A stretch of DNA of 64,000 nt from Dyadobacter sp. (GTDB lineage: Bacteria; Bacteroidota; Bacteroidia; Cytophagales; Spirosomataceae). Both the position numbers and the translations under genes were made by a program. The stretch is from the NCBI RefSeq assembly GCF_017744695.1, contig NZ_JAGIAS010000003.1:310001-374000 (forward strand). The letters run 5' to 3'. Within the stretch, counting starts at the first letter, position 1, and each line of letters starts with the position of its first letter. Below the pieces are notes generated by a model. It ran no database searches. It saw only the letters and a program-made list of their open reading frames with translations, and was not told where the DNA came from. This document shows positions 44,831 to 53,295 of the stretch, piece by piece.

Positions 44831-45136
44831 ATGTCAAAGAAAACCTACTCGGACATTGACCTTCCGCAAGCCCTTGCATTAACCCGGAGCAAGGATGCCG
44901 TGCTTGTGGATGTGCGTGAAACCTGGGAGTTTGAGGAGTTCAATGAAGGAGGGATCAATATCCCGCTGGCGGAGATCCGGGAAAAACGGCCGCTGGTGGC
45001 GCCTTATCATACTATCGTGGTAATCTGTACCAATGGCGTCCGCAGCAAAGTGGCCGCAATGGATTACTGCCGCGTCCCGGAATGGGCCGACAAGCAGATA
45101 TTTCATGTGAAGGGCGGTATTATCGAGTCTGAGTAA
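44831..45136 (+). CDS. Single-domain rhodanese-like protein
   Basis: The 101-residue protein covers one rhodanese domain: AVLVDVRETWEFEEFNEGG near the N-terminus, INIPLAEIREKRPLV, and the active loop in VVICTNGVRSKVAAMD with nucleophile Cys66 in a CxxGxR arrangement. It carries sulfur as a persulfide, possibly for sulfur transfer to tRNA or cofactors. It is cotranscribed with the helicase (8 nt apart). Its 3' end lies in a large inverted repeat shared with dapF. Confidence 0.9.
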   Translation: MSKKTYSDIDLPQALALTRSKDAVLVDVRETWEFEEFNEGGINIPLAEIREKRPLVAPYHTIVVICTNGVRSKVAAMDYCRVPEWADKQIFHVKGGIIESE

Positions 45137-45137
45137 T

Positions 45138-45257
45138 AGAGTTTAAAGTAAAAAGTTTAAAGTTTAGAGTTAAAAGTAAAAAGCGAAGCCTTGCAACTTA
45201 ATGATTTACAAGGCTTCGCTTTTCGCTTTTAACTTTTTACTCGCTACTTTAAACTCT
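45138..45257. repeat. Nested inverted repeat of AGTTTAAAGT-type words between rhodanese gene and dapF
   Basis: Outer arms AGAGTTTAAAGTA (45138-45150) and TACTTTAAACTCT (45245-45257) are a perfect 13-bp pair. The space inside each arm is filled with related 8-9-base words (AGTTTAAAG, GTTAAAAG, AGTAAAAAG). The dapF stop codon (45249-45251) is inside the right arm, and the rhodanese TAA ends two bases before the left arm. A strong terminator hairpin occupies the centre. Confidence 0.8.
45179..45223. terminator. Bidirectional terminator between rhodanese gene and dapF
   Basis: A perfect 15-bp stem AAAAGCGAAGCCTTG (45179-45193) pairs with 45209-45223 over a 15-nt loop, with A and T tracts on either side. 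It serves the convergent genes on both strands. Confidence 0.9.
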
Positions 45258-46028
45258 CAGCGTACCTTCAAAAACGCGTACTGCGGGGCCTATCAGATAA
45301 ACGTCCTTAAACTGCCCTTCGCCCGCATCCTGGTATTCGACCGCCAGCGTTCCGCCGATCGTTTCCACTTTTACGGGACCTTCCCAGCCTTCACGTATGT
45401 GCGCGGATAATGCGCATGCCGTCACTCCTGTGCCACAGGAATAAGTTTCATCCTCCACACCACGTTCGTAGGTACGCACGCTCAGGTGGTTATTCTCGAT
45501 TACTTCTACAAAATTCACATTGGTACCTCCTTTGGGGCCGTAAACCGAACCATAGCGGATTTCGCTGCCGATATTCACGACATCGGCCTCGTTAATATCC
45601 TCCACGTAGGTTACGTAGTGCGGCGAACCGGTGTTCATGAAATCGTATTCCTCATATTGCTCCACGCCGTTCACATTGGACATTTTGAGGCGGATCGTGT
45701 CGCCGGAAACCGTGGCCTCGTGCTCCCCATCGACAGCGATGAATTTGGTACTATCCTTAAACAGGCCGAGATCGTTCGCAAACCGCACCACACACCGGCC
45801 ACCATTGCCGCACATGCTGCCTTCGCCGCCGTCGGCATTGAAATACACCATGCGAAAGTCATAACCTTCTGCATTTTGGAGCAGGATTAAACCGTCGGAC
45901 CCAACCCCGAAACGACGGTGGCAGATCGAAGCGATCAATTCTTTGGAAGCCGGGAATTGCAGGTTACGGTCGTCGATCATCACGAAGTCGTTGCCGGTAC
46001 CCTGGTATTTATAAAATGGGATAGTCAT
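45249..46028 (-). CDS. dapF: Diaminopimelate epimerase
   Basis: I use ATG 46028 (MTIPFYKYQGTGNDFVMID), giving 259 residues. The enzyme turns LL- into meso-diaminopimelate for lysine and peptidoglycan. The two catalytic cysteines are in GGEGSMCGNGGRC and ETYSCGTGVTACAL, and the substrate-binding NDFVMID and GSPHYVTYVED blocks are intact. It is separated from rplS upstream by a spacer with two REP-like palindromes. Its stop codon lies within a long inverted repeat. Confidence 0.96.
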   Translation of the reverse strand: MTIPFYKYQGTGNDFVMIDDRNLQFPASKELIASICHRRFGVGSDGLILLQNAEGYDFRMVYFNADGGEGSMCGNGGRCVVRFANDLGLFKDSTKFIAVDGEHEATVSGDTIRLKMSNVNGVEQYEEYDFMNTGSPHYVTYVEDINEADVVNIGSEIRYGSVYGPKGGTNVNFVEVIENNHLSVRTYERGVEDETYSCGTGVTACALSAHIREGWEGPVKVETIGGTLAVEYQDAGEGQFKDVYLIGPAVRVFEGTLRV

Positions 46029-46092
46029 AGTTGTGCCAATTTTGCATTCATTCAATCCAATTCCAGACTATTCAATCAATCTCAAACCTTTT

Positions 46093-46112
46093 CCGTCAGT
46101 TAAAACTGACGG
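46093..46112. repeat. REP-like palindrome, copy 1
   Basis: CCGTCAGTTAAAACTGACGG: 9-bp arms around a central AA. The same arms recur 78 bp further on. Confidence 0.75.
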
Positions 46113-46170
46113 CAAGCGATATATCTTTGTTGTACTGAACTCTTAGAGTCTTGAATTGTTTCATCTAGTT

Positions 46171-46190
46171 CCGTCAGTTTCAACTGACGG
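46171..46190. repeat. REP-like palindrome, copy 2
   Basis: CCGTCAGTTTCAACTGACGG: arms identical to copy 1, central TC. It lies between the rplS terminator and dapF. Similar hairpins elsewhere are moved by RAYT transposases; that link is inference here. Confidence 0.75.
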
Positions 46191-46241
46191 CGATGGCGGC
46201 TGCTTTTTGAAAAATCTGTTCTTCCGCCCTTCCAAAAAAAC

Positions 46242-46276
46242 AAAACCCCGCAAGAAAAATTCGCTTGCAGGGTTTT
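46242..46276 (-). terminator. Intrinsic terminator of rplS
   Basis: A 13-bp stem with one mismatch (46242-46254 with 46264-46276) around a 9-nt loop is followed on the minus strand by a run of T residues. Confidence 0.85.
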
Positions 46277-46303
46277 AAAATTTGTTCCCGAAGGTCTTTT
46301 GGA

Positions 46304-46666
46304 TTACTTCGTGGTTTTAAGCTCTTTAATACGAGCGGCTTTACCCTGACGGCCACGCAAGAAGAACAGACGTGAACGACGTACCTTACCACGACGAATC
46401 AATTCGATTTTCGCGATGCTTGGTGAAAGGATTGGGAAAACACGTTCAACACCGATACCGTTTGAAATTTTACGTACTGTAAAAGTTTCACCGCTTCCGT
46501 TTACGTTACGACGCTGCATAACGGTACCCTGGAACTGCTGGATACGCTCTTTGTTACCTTCACGGATTTTCACGTGAACGTTGATCGTGTCGCCTGATTT
46601 GAAATCAGGATACTCGGATTTACGATTTTCAATCGTAGCTTCTACGAGTTTAATAAGTTCGCTCAT
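46304..46666 (-). CDS. rplS: 50S ribosomal protein L19
   Basis: I start at ATG 46666 ([20 protein letters not shown]), giving 120 residues. The L19 marks are [60 protein letters not shown] and [20 protein letters not shown]19 sits at the 30S-50S interface. Nothing from trmD or rimM is next to it, as is usual in Bacteroidota. Upstream are a consensus -7 element and an ~85-nt leader that contains a small GC hairpin. Confidence 0.97.
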   Translation of the reverse strand: MSELIKLVEATIENRKSEYPDFKSGDTINVHVKIREGNKERIQQFQGTVMQRRNVNGSGETFTVRKISNGIGVERVFPILSPSIAKIELIRRGKVRRSRLFFLRGRQGKAARIKELKTTK

Positions 46667-46758
46667 GACGAGTGATTTTATGGATTTAAAATGATAGCTT
46701 GCTCCCAGCGGACGGGGTGACGCCCCTTCATTCAAAACAGCTTTTGAGAAAACGAGTG

Positions 46759-46787
46759 CAAATCTAGCATTATTTGTCGGTAACAAA
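46759..46787 (-). promoter_or_regulatory. Promoter of rplS with long leader
   Basis: The minus strand reads TTTG, 17 nt, then TAGATTTG (46759-46766), a full -7 match. The implied leader is about 85 nt and contains a GGGG/CCCC hairpin near 46710-46725, which could be a site for regulation by L19. That role is speculative. Confidence 0.5.
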
Positions 46788-46807
46788 AAGCTTTTCGCGC
46801 GATTATC

Positions 46808-48289
46808 ATGAAGATTTTCAATGTAGAACAGATCCGGGCAATGGACGCCTACACGATCGAACACGAGCCCATTGCATCCATCGATCTCATGGAGCGCGCC
46901 TCGCAGGCATTTGTACGCTGCTTTTGTAATCAATATGTCAATACCCGCCCTATTGCCGTCTTTTGTGGTAAGGGGAGCAATGGCGGCGACGGCCTGGCGA
47001 TCGCGCGCATCCTGACCGGCTGCGGCTATGATGTGCAGGTGTTTATTGTGGAGTATACCCTGAATGCCACGGATGATTTCCGTCTGAACTTCTCCCGGCT
47101 GGATAACCACCTGACACCCCATCGCATTTACTCCGAAAATGACCTTCCGCAATTGGGAAGTAAAGTCGTCTGCATAGATGCATTGCTCGGCTCCGGGCTA
47201 TCGCGACCGGTAGAGGGTTTATTAAGTATTGTGATAAAGTACTTAAATGAGCTGCCCAACAGGATTGTGTCCGTGGATATTGCCAGCGGACTTTACACCG
47301 ACCGGCCCAATGGGCTCAACGACGTGATCGTCAAGCCGAAGTACACCATCACATTCCAGCTGCCCAAGCTAGCATTCCTGCTTCCGCAGAATGCGGAATA
47401 CGTTGGCGAATGGCATGTAGTAGACATTGGCCTGAGCACCCGCTACATGGCCGATACCAGCACTCCCTATTATTTCACCGATAAGTTTGAAGCGGAAAAA
47501 CGCATTAAACCCCGTCAGAAATTTTCACACAAAGGCACTTTTGGCCATGCAGTGATCATCGCCGGGAGCTTTGGGAAGATGGGCGCCGCAGTACTTTCCG
47601 GAAAAGCTTGCCTGCGCTCGGGCGTGGGGTTGCTCACGATGCACGTGCCTGCGTGCGGGTACGAGATCGCGCAAATCTCCGTTCCCGAAGCGATGGCAAC
47701 TGTCGACGATGCAAATAAGTACATCAGCAAAGCTCCGAACCTCGCTTCCGCCACGGCCATAGGCATCGGCCCGGGTATCGGCCAGGATGCCGCAACGGTG
47801 AAAGCATTGGAAAAAGTACTGGAACAGGCCAAAGCCCCTGTTATCATTGATGCAGATGCATTGAATATCCTCTCGACCAACCGGCATTTGCTTTACAAAC
47901 TACCCGCTAATACCATTCTGACACCGCATCCCAAGGAATTTCAGCGGCTTGCAGGGGAAAGTAGCAATGAGTTTGAACGATTAGAGAAGGCGTGTGCATT
48001 CGCTTCCAAATACAAAGTAATTATCTGCCTGAAAGGAGCCAATACAGCCGTCATTCTGCCCAATGGCGAGGTACATTTCAACTCGACCGGCAACCCGGGC
48101 ATGGCCACCGGCGGTACCGGCGACGTGCTCACAGGCATTATCACCAGCCTGCTCGCCCAAAAATACGCACCGGCGGATGCCGCTATTTTGGGTGTTTACC
48201 AGCACGGCCTCGCCGGCGACCGTGCCGCCGAAGCCCGCGGACAAACCGCGCTCATCGCATCGGATGTCGTGGAGCATTTGGGTTGGTAA
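46808..48289 (+). CDS. nnr: Bifunctional NAD(P)HX epimerase / ADP-dependent dehydratase
   Basis: The 493-residue protein repairs hydrated NADH/NADPH. Residues 1-~210 form the epimerase domain ([37 protein letters not shown]). Residues ~225-493 form the ribokinase-like dehydratase domain with [28 protein letters not shown] and the catalytic [18 protein letters not shown]. Both domains are complete. It is divergent from rplS and stands alone; a short spacer with a promoter for the DUF433 remnant follows. Confidence 0.95.
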   Translation: MKIFNVEQIRAMDAYTIEHEPIASIDLMERASQAFVRCFCNQYVNTRPIAVFCGKGSNGGDGLAIARILTGCGYDVQVFIVEYTLNATDDFRLNFSRLDNHLTPHRIYSENDLPQLGSKVVCIDALLGSGLSRPVEGLLSIVIKYLNELPNRIVSVDIASGLYTDRPNGLNDVIVKPKYTITFQLPKLAFLLPQNAEYVGEWHVVDIGLSTRYMADTSTPYYFTDKFEAEKRIKPRQKFSHKGTFGHAVIIAGSFGKMGAAVLSGKACLRSGVGLLTMHVPACGYEIAQISVPEAMATVDDANKYISKAPNLASATAIGIGPGIGQDAATVKALEKVLEQAKAPVIIDADALNILSTNRHLLYKLPANTILTPHPKEFQRLAGESSNEFERLEKACAFASKYKVIICLKGANTAVILPNGEVHFNSTGNPGMATGGTGDVLTGIITSLLAQKYAPADAAILGVYQHGLAGDRAAEARGQTALIASDVVEHLGW

Positions 48290-48305
48290 CCAGCTTTATT
48301 TAAAG

Positions 48306-48313
48306 TAAATTTG
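48306..48313 (+). promoter_or_regulatory. Promoter -7 element before the DUF433 remnant
   Basis: TAAATTTG is a full consensus match, 23 nt before the ATG at 48336. The promoter has been kept although the gene behind it is broken; it may serve the macro-domain gene. Confidence 0.45.
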
Positions 48314-48335
48314 GTTAAATCAATTTCTAAGAGCT

Positions 48336-48552
48336 ATGGAATTCCTGGAAAGAATCACGATTGATCCTGGCATTTGCCACGGTAAACCTTGTATCAGAGG
48401 AATGCGCTGGCCGGCGGAAGTAGCCCTGCATTTGCCGGATGTTGGTTGTTGAGATTCTTGAAGATCAAGCATCAAAAAAAGACCTAATTCGGTTACAAAG
48501 ACCAGAAACGACGAAAACATTAATTGAGCCCTTTGGATACGTTTTTGACTGA
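48336..48552 (+). pseudogene. Decayed DUF433 (antitoxin-like) gene
   Basis: ATG 48336 opens a 38-residue frame (MEFLERITIDPGICHGKPCI), a very good match to the N-terminus of DUF433 proteins, which are about 75 residues and often act as antitoxins. The frame stops at 48450-48452, before the part that should follow (typically VSVEEIL..YP). A second frame shifted by one base, 48445-48552, continues with VVEILEDQASKKDLIRLQ and could hold the rest or a fusion with a neighbouring toxin remnant. The intact promoter and truncated start suggest a recent internal deletion. Confidence 0.75.
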
Positions 48553-48561
48553 TAACATTTT

Positions 48562-49038
48562 ATGGAAGGTATAAACTACGTCACGGGCGACGCAACACAG
48601 CCCGTAGGTGATGGCAACAGGATCATCGCACACGTATGTAATGACGTTGGCGCCTGGGGAAAGGGTTTCGTTGTCGCCCTCTCCCGTCGGTGGCCAAAAC
48701 CTGAAAAAGAATTTAAGCAATGGTATAAGTCAAAAGTAAATTTTGCTTTAGGCGAAACCCAATTGGTACAAGTAGAAGAAAACATATGGGTGGCTAATAT
48801 GATCGGCCAGCGGGATATCAAAACAGGCAGCAGCGGCATACCTCCAATACGTTATGAGGCAATCGCAACTGCACTTTCGAAGGTAGCCGTTTTCGCGGCA
48901 GAGAAAAATGCCACTGTGCATATGCCGCGAATTGGATGCGGATTGGCTGGTGGTACGTGGGATAAGATGGAACCGATAATAAAAGCCGAACTTACAAGTA
49001 AGAGCATACTTGTAACAGTGTATGATTTTAAATCATAG
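48562..49038 (+). CDS. Macro-domain (ADP-ribose-binding/hydrolase) protein
   Basis: The 158-residue protein is one macro domain: MEGINYVTGDATQPVGDGNR, IIAHVCNDVGAWGKGFVVAL with the ADP-ribose loop, and VHMPRIGCGLAGGTWDKME. The pattern is closest to the ALC1/TARG1 group, which removes ADP-ribose from nucleic acids or glutamate, and to the DarG antitoxin domain. No ADP-ribosyltransferase toxin is found next to it. It lies 9 nt after the decayed DUF433 gene, in an AT-richer island between nnr and feoB, so a past role in a toxin-antitoxin locus is possible. Confidence 0.9.
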   Translation: MEGINYVTGDATQPVGDGNRIIAHVCNDVGAWGKGFVVALSRRWPKPEKEFKQWYKSKVNFALGETQLVQVEENIWVANMIGQRDIKTGSSGIPPIRYEAIATALSKVAVFAAEKNATVHMPRIGCGLAGGTWDKMEPIIKAELTSKSILVTVYDFKS

Positions 49039-49173
49039 CAAGAGATAATATTCAATTGAATGGTTAAAAAACAAACCAAGGTGGAGAGCCTTACTTCATC
49101 TGAGGACGTACGTTTAAAATAGTGAAAGATGACATTATGCCTAGCATCCCTTCCCTATCAACTCCACATAACC

Positions 49174-51309
49174 TTAACTCAAAACCTGATAAACCACAAA
49201 CGCCGAGCCGTACGCCAGTACCATCAAATAGGCCAGCTGAATCATCGGCCATTTCCAGCCGTGGGTCTCACGGTAAACGACGGCGATCGTACTCATACAC
49301 ATCATCGCGAATACGTAGAACATCAGAAGCGAGTAGCAGACGGCCGGCGTGAACATCTGTCCACCTGTTTCGGGGTTCCTTTCCTGAATGAGGCGTTGCT
49401 TGACGGTAAGGACATCCTCGGTGTCCCCGCTGATGCTATAAATCGTAGCCATTGTGCCAACAAATACTTCGCGCGCTGCAAAAGATGCCAGTAATGCGAT
49501 ACCGATTTTCCAGTCATACCCCAATGGCCTGATCACCGGCTCGATGAAACGGCCAAACTGACCGGCATAAGAGCTTTCCAGACGGGCAGACGCAACGGCC
49601 GCATCAATTTGTTCCTGCGGAGCTGCATTCATCGAAGCGACCACCTGTTTTTCAGCCACATCCATGCTATCGCCCGGACCGTAGGAGGCCAGTACCCAGA
49701 GAATAATGGAAATCGCCATGATCACTTTACCGGCTTCGAGTACAAATGATTTGACACTTTCATACATCGTAAACCCGACGTGCCCCCAGCGCGGCAGCTT
49801 GTAGGAAGGCATTTCCAGCATAAAATAGCTCGGTTCTCTTCTTGGAATAAACAGAGACAGGAACCACGCCGAGCCCAATGCGCCGAGCAACCCAAGCAGG
49901 TACAACCCAAACAATGCAATTCCCTGCATATTGAATATCCCCAGCACCTTCGTTTCCGGGACTACCAGTGCAATTAATATCGTAAAAATGGGCAGACGTG
50001 CGGAACAGCTCATCAATGGCGTCACCATGATCGTCAGCAAACGCTCATAGCGGCTGCTGATACTGCGGGTCGTCATAATGGCTGGCACAGCGCAAGCAAC
50101 ACCCGAAATGAGCGGAACTACACTGCGGCCATTGAGCCCGAAACGGCGCATCAGCTTATCCATGATCACCATCACGCGGGCCATATACCCTGACTCTTCG
50201 AGGATGGCGACCAACGCGAACAGGATCGCGATTTGCGGGATGAATATGATAATACCGCCGATACCTGCCATGATGCCGTCGGTGATAAGGTCGTTCAGCA
50301 CACCTGCCGGTAATGCACCTTTTACCCACTCGATGGCGGCGGCAGTGCCGGCGTCGATCATGTCCATCGGGTAGGATGCCCAGGCGAAGATGGCCTGAAA
50401 CACAACCAGTAATACCAATGCAAATGTAACATACCCCCAAACCCGGTGCAGTAGAATGCTATCCAGCTTGCGCGTCCAGTAAGGCTGCTCGGTGGCGCCT
50501 TCGGATTTAACGGCTTTGGAAACGATCGGTTTGATTTTTTCGTAACGTGCTATGGTTTCGTTGGCGAGAAAGTTATTTTCGTCGAAACCATATTTCTCGA
50601 TCAAAGCGTCGAGTTTGGCACGAACCGGCTGTTCGAGGAAAGAGAAATTGTCGTGCTGGCAAACATATTGAAGTGCCACATAATCATTATCCAGGTGATG
50701 AATCTCCTTCACCTCATTGATCAGCCCGATCTCACTGTCTTTCGGCTGGTAGAAATATTGCAGAACAGGTTTTTCCGTGCGCTCCACAACCTGTTTTATC
50801 GCCTCTTTCAATCCCTTCATCCCCTCACCCGTACGCGCATTAATGCGCACGACCGGCACATTCAATTGCATCGCAAGCTGTACTGCATTCACTATCATAT
50901 TCATGCTTTCGGCTACGTCGAGCATATTCAATGCGAGTACCGATGGGATACCCAGATCATTGATTTCGGTAAAAAGCAACAAGTTCCGTTGCAGGTTAGA
51001 GGCATCGGCCACAATCACCACCACATCCGGGAAATCAGGGTGCCGGGGGTTGGCCAGGATGTCCATCACCACGGTTTCATCCTTTGATTTGGGATAAATA
51101 CTATATGTACCCGGCAAATCGACCAACGTCACATGCGCGTCGTCGTGCCCATTGGTACCGGCAATGCGGAACGTCCCGGATTTCTTCTCGACCGTCACCC
51201 CCGGGAAATTACCCGTTTTCTGGCGCATTCCGGTGAGTGCATTAAATAGCGTAGACTTGCCGGCATTCGGGTTACCTACCAGCGCAACTTTAATATTTCC
51301 CTGTTTCAA
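49174..51309 (-). CDS. feoB: Ferrous iron transporter B
   Basis: The 711-residue protein takes up Fe(II). The N-terminal G domain has ALVGNPNAGKSTLFNALTG (P-loop), LVDLPGTYSIYP (G3) and ALNMLDVAE (G4), followed by a helical GDI-like spacer and about ten membrane helices with the gate motif ISGVACAVPAIMTTRSI and MSCSARLPIFTILIA. The C-terminus is intact. It follows feoA by 28 nt on the same strand. No FeoC is visible. Confidence 0.97.
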   Translation of the reverse strand: MKQGNIKVALVGNPNAGKSTLFNALTGMRQKTGNFPGVTVEKKSGTFRIAGTNGHDDAHVTLVDLPGTYSIYPKSKDETVVMDILANPRHPDFPDVVVIVADASNLQRNLLLFTEINDLGIPSVLALNMLDVAESMNMIVNAVQLAMQLNVPVVRINARTGEGMKGLKEAIKQVVERTEKPVLQYFYQPKDSEIGLINEVKEIHHLDNDYVALQYVCQHDNFSFLEQPVRAKLDALIEKYGFDENNFLANETIARYEKIKPIVSKAVKSEGATEQPYWTRKLDSILLHRVWGYVTFALVLLVVFQAIFAWASYPMDMIDAGTAAAIEWVKGALPAGVLNDLITDGIMAGIGGIIIFIPQIAILFALVAILEESGYMARVMVIMDKLMRRFGLNGRSVVPLISGVACAVPAIMTTRSISSRYERLLTIMVTPLMSCSARLPIFTILIALVVPETKVLGIFNMQGIALFGLYLLGLLGALGSAWFLSLFIPRREPSYFMLEMPSYKLPRWGHVGFTMYESVKSFVLEAGKVIMAISIILWVLASYGPGDSMDVAEKQVVASMNAAPQEQIDAAVASARLESSYAGQFGRFIEPVIRPLGYDWKIGIALLASFAAREVFVGTMATIYSISGDTEDVLTVKQRLIQERNPETGGQMFTPAVCYSLLMFYVFAMMCMSTIAVVYRETHGWKWPMIQLAYLMVLAYGSAFVVYQVLS

Positions 51310-51337
51310 TGGAGAGACTGTATGCGGAACGTAATCC

Positions 51338-51586
51338 TTACTCTAATTCAATCACCGCGGCTTCGTTCAAGCGGAGCGACAGGCTGTAATTCCCGCCGAC
51401 GTTGATGCAGATCGGGTCACCGAAGGGCGCAATCGCATCCAGCCGTACCTCGCAACCCGGCAAACAGCCCATTTCGAGCAGTTTGAGGGACATTGCACGG
51501 TCTGTGAATGATTTGATTATGCCTTTTTCACCCTTTTTAAGGTGGGAAACGGTACGAGCCGACATACGTTCCTTATTTAGATTCAT
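51338..51586 (-). CDS. feoA: Ferrous iron transport protein A
   Basis: The 82-residue SH3-like protein helps FeoB function. It shows GEKGIIKSFTDRAMSLKLLE and MGCLPGCEVRLDAIAPFGDP, followed by VGGNYSLSLRLNEAAVIEL, typical of FeoA. Two starts are possible (51586 or 51568); the promoter element at 51600-51630 leaves only about 9 nt of leader for the first and about 27 for the second. It is the first gene of the feoAB operon. Confidence 0.92.
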   Translation of the reverse strand: MNLNKERMSARTVSHLKKGEKGIIKSFTDRAMSLKLLEMGCLPGCEVRLDAIAPFGDPICINVGGNYSLSLRLNEAAVIELE

Positions 51587-51599
51587 TTTATTTAAAGTA

Positions 51600-51630
51600 C
51601 AAATAAAGCACTCTCAGACGGTAAATCAAA
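51600..51630 (-). promoter_or_regulatory. Possible promoter of feoAB
   Basis: The minus strand has TTTG, a 19-nt spacer and TTTATTTG (one base from the TAnnTTTG consensus). Spacing fits the Bacteroidota -33/-7 pattern. An iron-responsive operator was not recognised. Confidence 0.4.
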
Positions 51631-51781
51631 CTTTACTTCTTCTAATGTGCCTACCGTTCGCCAAATCATTCAAAATCCTGACCGTTTTATTATTTCCCTC
51701 GGGCTTTGTGTCGTACTTTTGCAGCGCGAAACGAAGTACCGAAGCCCGGAAAACGCGACGCTGGTCACATTGAAACAGCAA

Positions 51782-51809
51782 ACCGAAAGCCGAAAGCCCA
51801 AAGCCGACG
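51782..51809 (+). repeat. Four heptamer repeats just before ccmB
   Basis: ACCGAAA, GCCGAAA, GCCCAAA, GCCGACG: a 7-bp period ending 16 nt before the ccmB TTG start. It lies in the leader or in the promoter of the ccm operon. Confidence 0.6.
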
Positions 51810-51825
51810 GCCTGCACCAATCACC

Positions 51826-52488
51826 TTGAACGAGATTAAGACCCTGATCTGGAAAGAAGTTACACTCGAATGGCGCCAGAAATACGCCCTGAGCGGGATG
51901 TTGCTTTATGTGGTCAGCACGGTGTTTGTCTGCTACCTCAGTTTTAATCTCCGCAGAAACCAACTCACGCCCATCGTCTGGAACACGTTGTTCTGGATTA
52001 TCCTGCTTTTTACGGCCGTAAATGCTATTGCCAAAAGTTTTTCGCAGGAACGGCACGGGCGGTTGCTCTATTATTACAACCTGTGCAGCCCTCAGGCTAT
52101 TATCATTTCCAAAATCATCTATAACTCGCTGGTCATGGCGGTGTTATCAGCCCTTGGCTTTGTATTCTACGCATTTGTCATGGGTAACCCGGTTCAGGAC
52201 AACGGCCTGTTTTCGATCTGTATCCTGCTGGCGTCCACTGGTTTTGCTTCCGTTCTCACACTCATCGCGGGCATTGCGTCCAAGGCCGATAACAGCGCTA
52301 CGCTCATGGCCGTGCTCAGTTTCCCGATCATCCTGCCAATGCTGCTGATGACGATCCGCCTGGCCAAAAACGCTTTGGATGGTCTCGACTGGTCGGTCAG
52401 CACGGATGAAATCACCACACTATTATCGATCGATCTGATAGTAATTACGCTCTCCTACCTGCTTTTTCCCTATTTATGGAGAAGCTGA
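51826..52488 (+). CDS. ccmB: Heme exporter CcmB, TTG start
   Basis: I choose TTG 51826 (first residues MNEIKTLIWKEVTLEWRQ after initiation), giving the usual length of 220; no ATG or GTG near this position gives a better start, and upstream codons do not look like CcmB. The protein has six membrane helices and the family block EWRQKYALSGMLLYVVSTV plus TGFASVLTLIAGIASKADN. CcmB is the membrane part of the ABC complex that releases heme-loaded CcmE; the ATPase CcmA is not in the window. It begins the ccm operon. Confidence 0.88.
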   Translation: MNEIKTLIWKEVTLEWRQKYALSGMLLYVVSTVFVCYLSFNLRRNQLTPIVWNTLFWIILLFTAVNAIAKSFSQERHGRLLYYYNLCSPQAIIISKIIYNSLVMAVLSALGFVFYAFVMGNPVQDNGLFSICILLASTGFASVLTLIAGIASKADNSATLMAVLSFPIILPMLLMTIRLAKNALDGLDWSVSTDEITTLLSIDLIVITLSYLLFPYLWRS

Positions 52489-52533
52489 AAAACAGCAGGT
52501 TACAGGGCACAACTTTTAAAGTATTAGTCTAAA

Positions 52534-53214
52534 ATGAGAAAGATCTGGTGGAAAATCCTCTGCATTGTGATCATCTTCTATGTGATCATCTGGGGTTTTA
52601 TCGGTCCCGTCCCACGCCTTCCAATTATTAATGAAAGTATTAGAAACACCTACTTTCACGTAGCGCTATGGTTCGCAATGACCATATTGCTTTTCACATC
52701 CATGATATACTCGATTCGCTACCTCAGCAAAGGAAGGATCGGAGATGACGATATTGCCAGCGAGATTGCCAAATCAGGTATCTTCTTCGGTGTGCTGGGG
52801 TGTCTTACAGGCTCGGTTTGGGCTAATTTTACCTGGGGGGATCCCTGGCCGAACGATCCAAAGCTGAACGGCGCCGCGGTAGGCATCCTTATTTATATGG
52901 CATATCTGTTATTAAGAAGTTCTTTCGAAGACGAGCAACGCCGCGCGCGGATCTCTTCGGTTTACAACATATTCGCCTTCGCAGTCTTCATTCCGATCAT
53001 CTACATTCTCCCGCGTCTGACGGATTCTTTGCATCCCGGAAGCGGCGGTAACAGCACATTTGGTTCTTACGATATCGACAACGACATACGAAAGGTGTTA
53101 TACCCTGCCGTAATCGGCTATATTCTCCTCGGCCTTTGGGTTGCCGAGCTGCGAATTCGCATCAAGCGCATCCGACGGTTCCACGAGGAAGAGTCGATCA
53201 AAGCAGGCAAATAG
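52534..53214 (+). CDS. ccmC: Heme-handling protein CcsA/CcmC-type
   Basis: The 226-residue protein has six membrane helices and the tryptophan-rich heme motif region reads SVWANFTWGDPWPNDPKLNG, the Bacteroidota variant of the WWD domain. Flanking histidines (TYFHVALWF and DSLHPGSGG) are the expected external heme ligands. It passes heme to CcmE in the periplasm. It lies 45 nt after ccmB and 81 nt before ccmD. Confidence 0.9.
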   Translation: MRKIWWKILCIVIIFYVIIWGFIGPVPRLPIINESIRNTYFHVALWFAMTILLFTSMIYSIRYLSKGRIGDDDIASEIAKSGIFFGVLGCLTGSVWANFTWGDPWPNDPKLNGAAVGILIYMAYLLLRSSFEDEQRRARISSVYNIFAFAVFIPIIYILPRLTDSLHPGSGGNSTFGSYDIDNDIRKVLYPAVIGYILLGLWVAELRIRIKRIRRFHEEESIKAGK

Positions 53215-53295
53215 GAAGCATTTTGGCCTGATTTGGGCCATTTACAAACGTTTCAAAGTAAAATTTCGTTAAGGTTTAGTCCATTCATATATACA

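Noticed and set aside
48562..49038. DarTG toxin-antitoxin system
   Set aside because: Only the macro domain is found; there is no DarT-like ADP-ribosyltransferase within reach.
49060..49122. 20-codon frame MVKKQTKVESLTSSEDVRLK
   Set aside because: Too short, no match, and it falls in the spacer between convergent genes; not supported as a gene.
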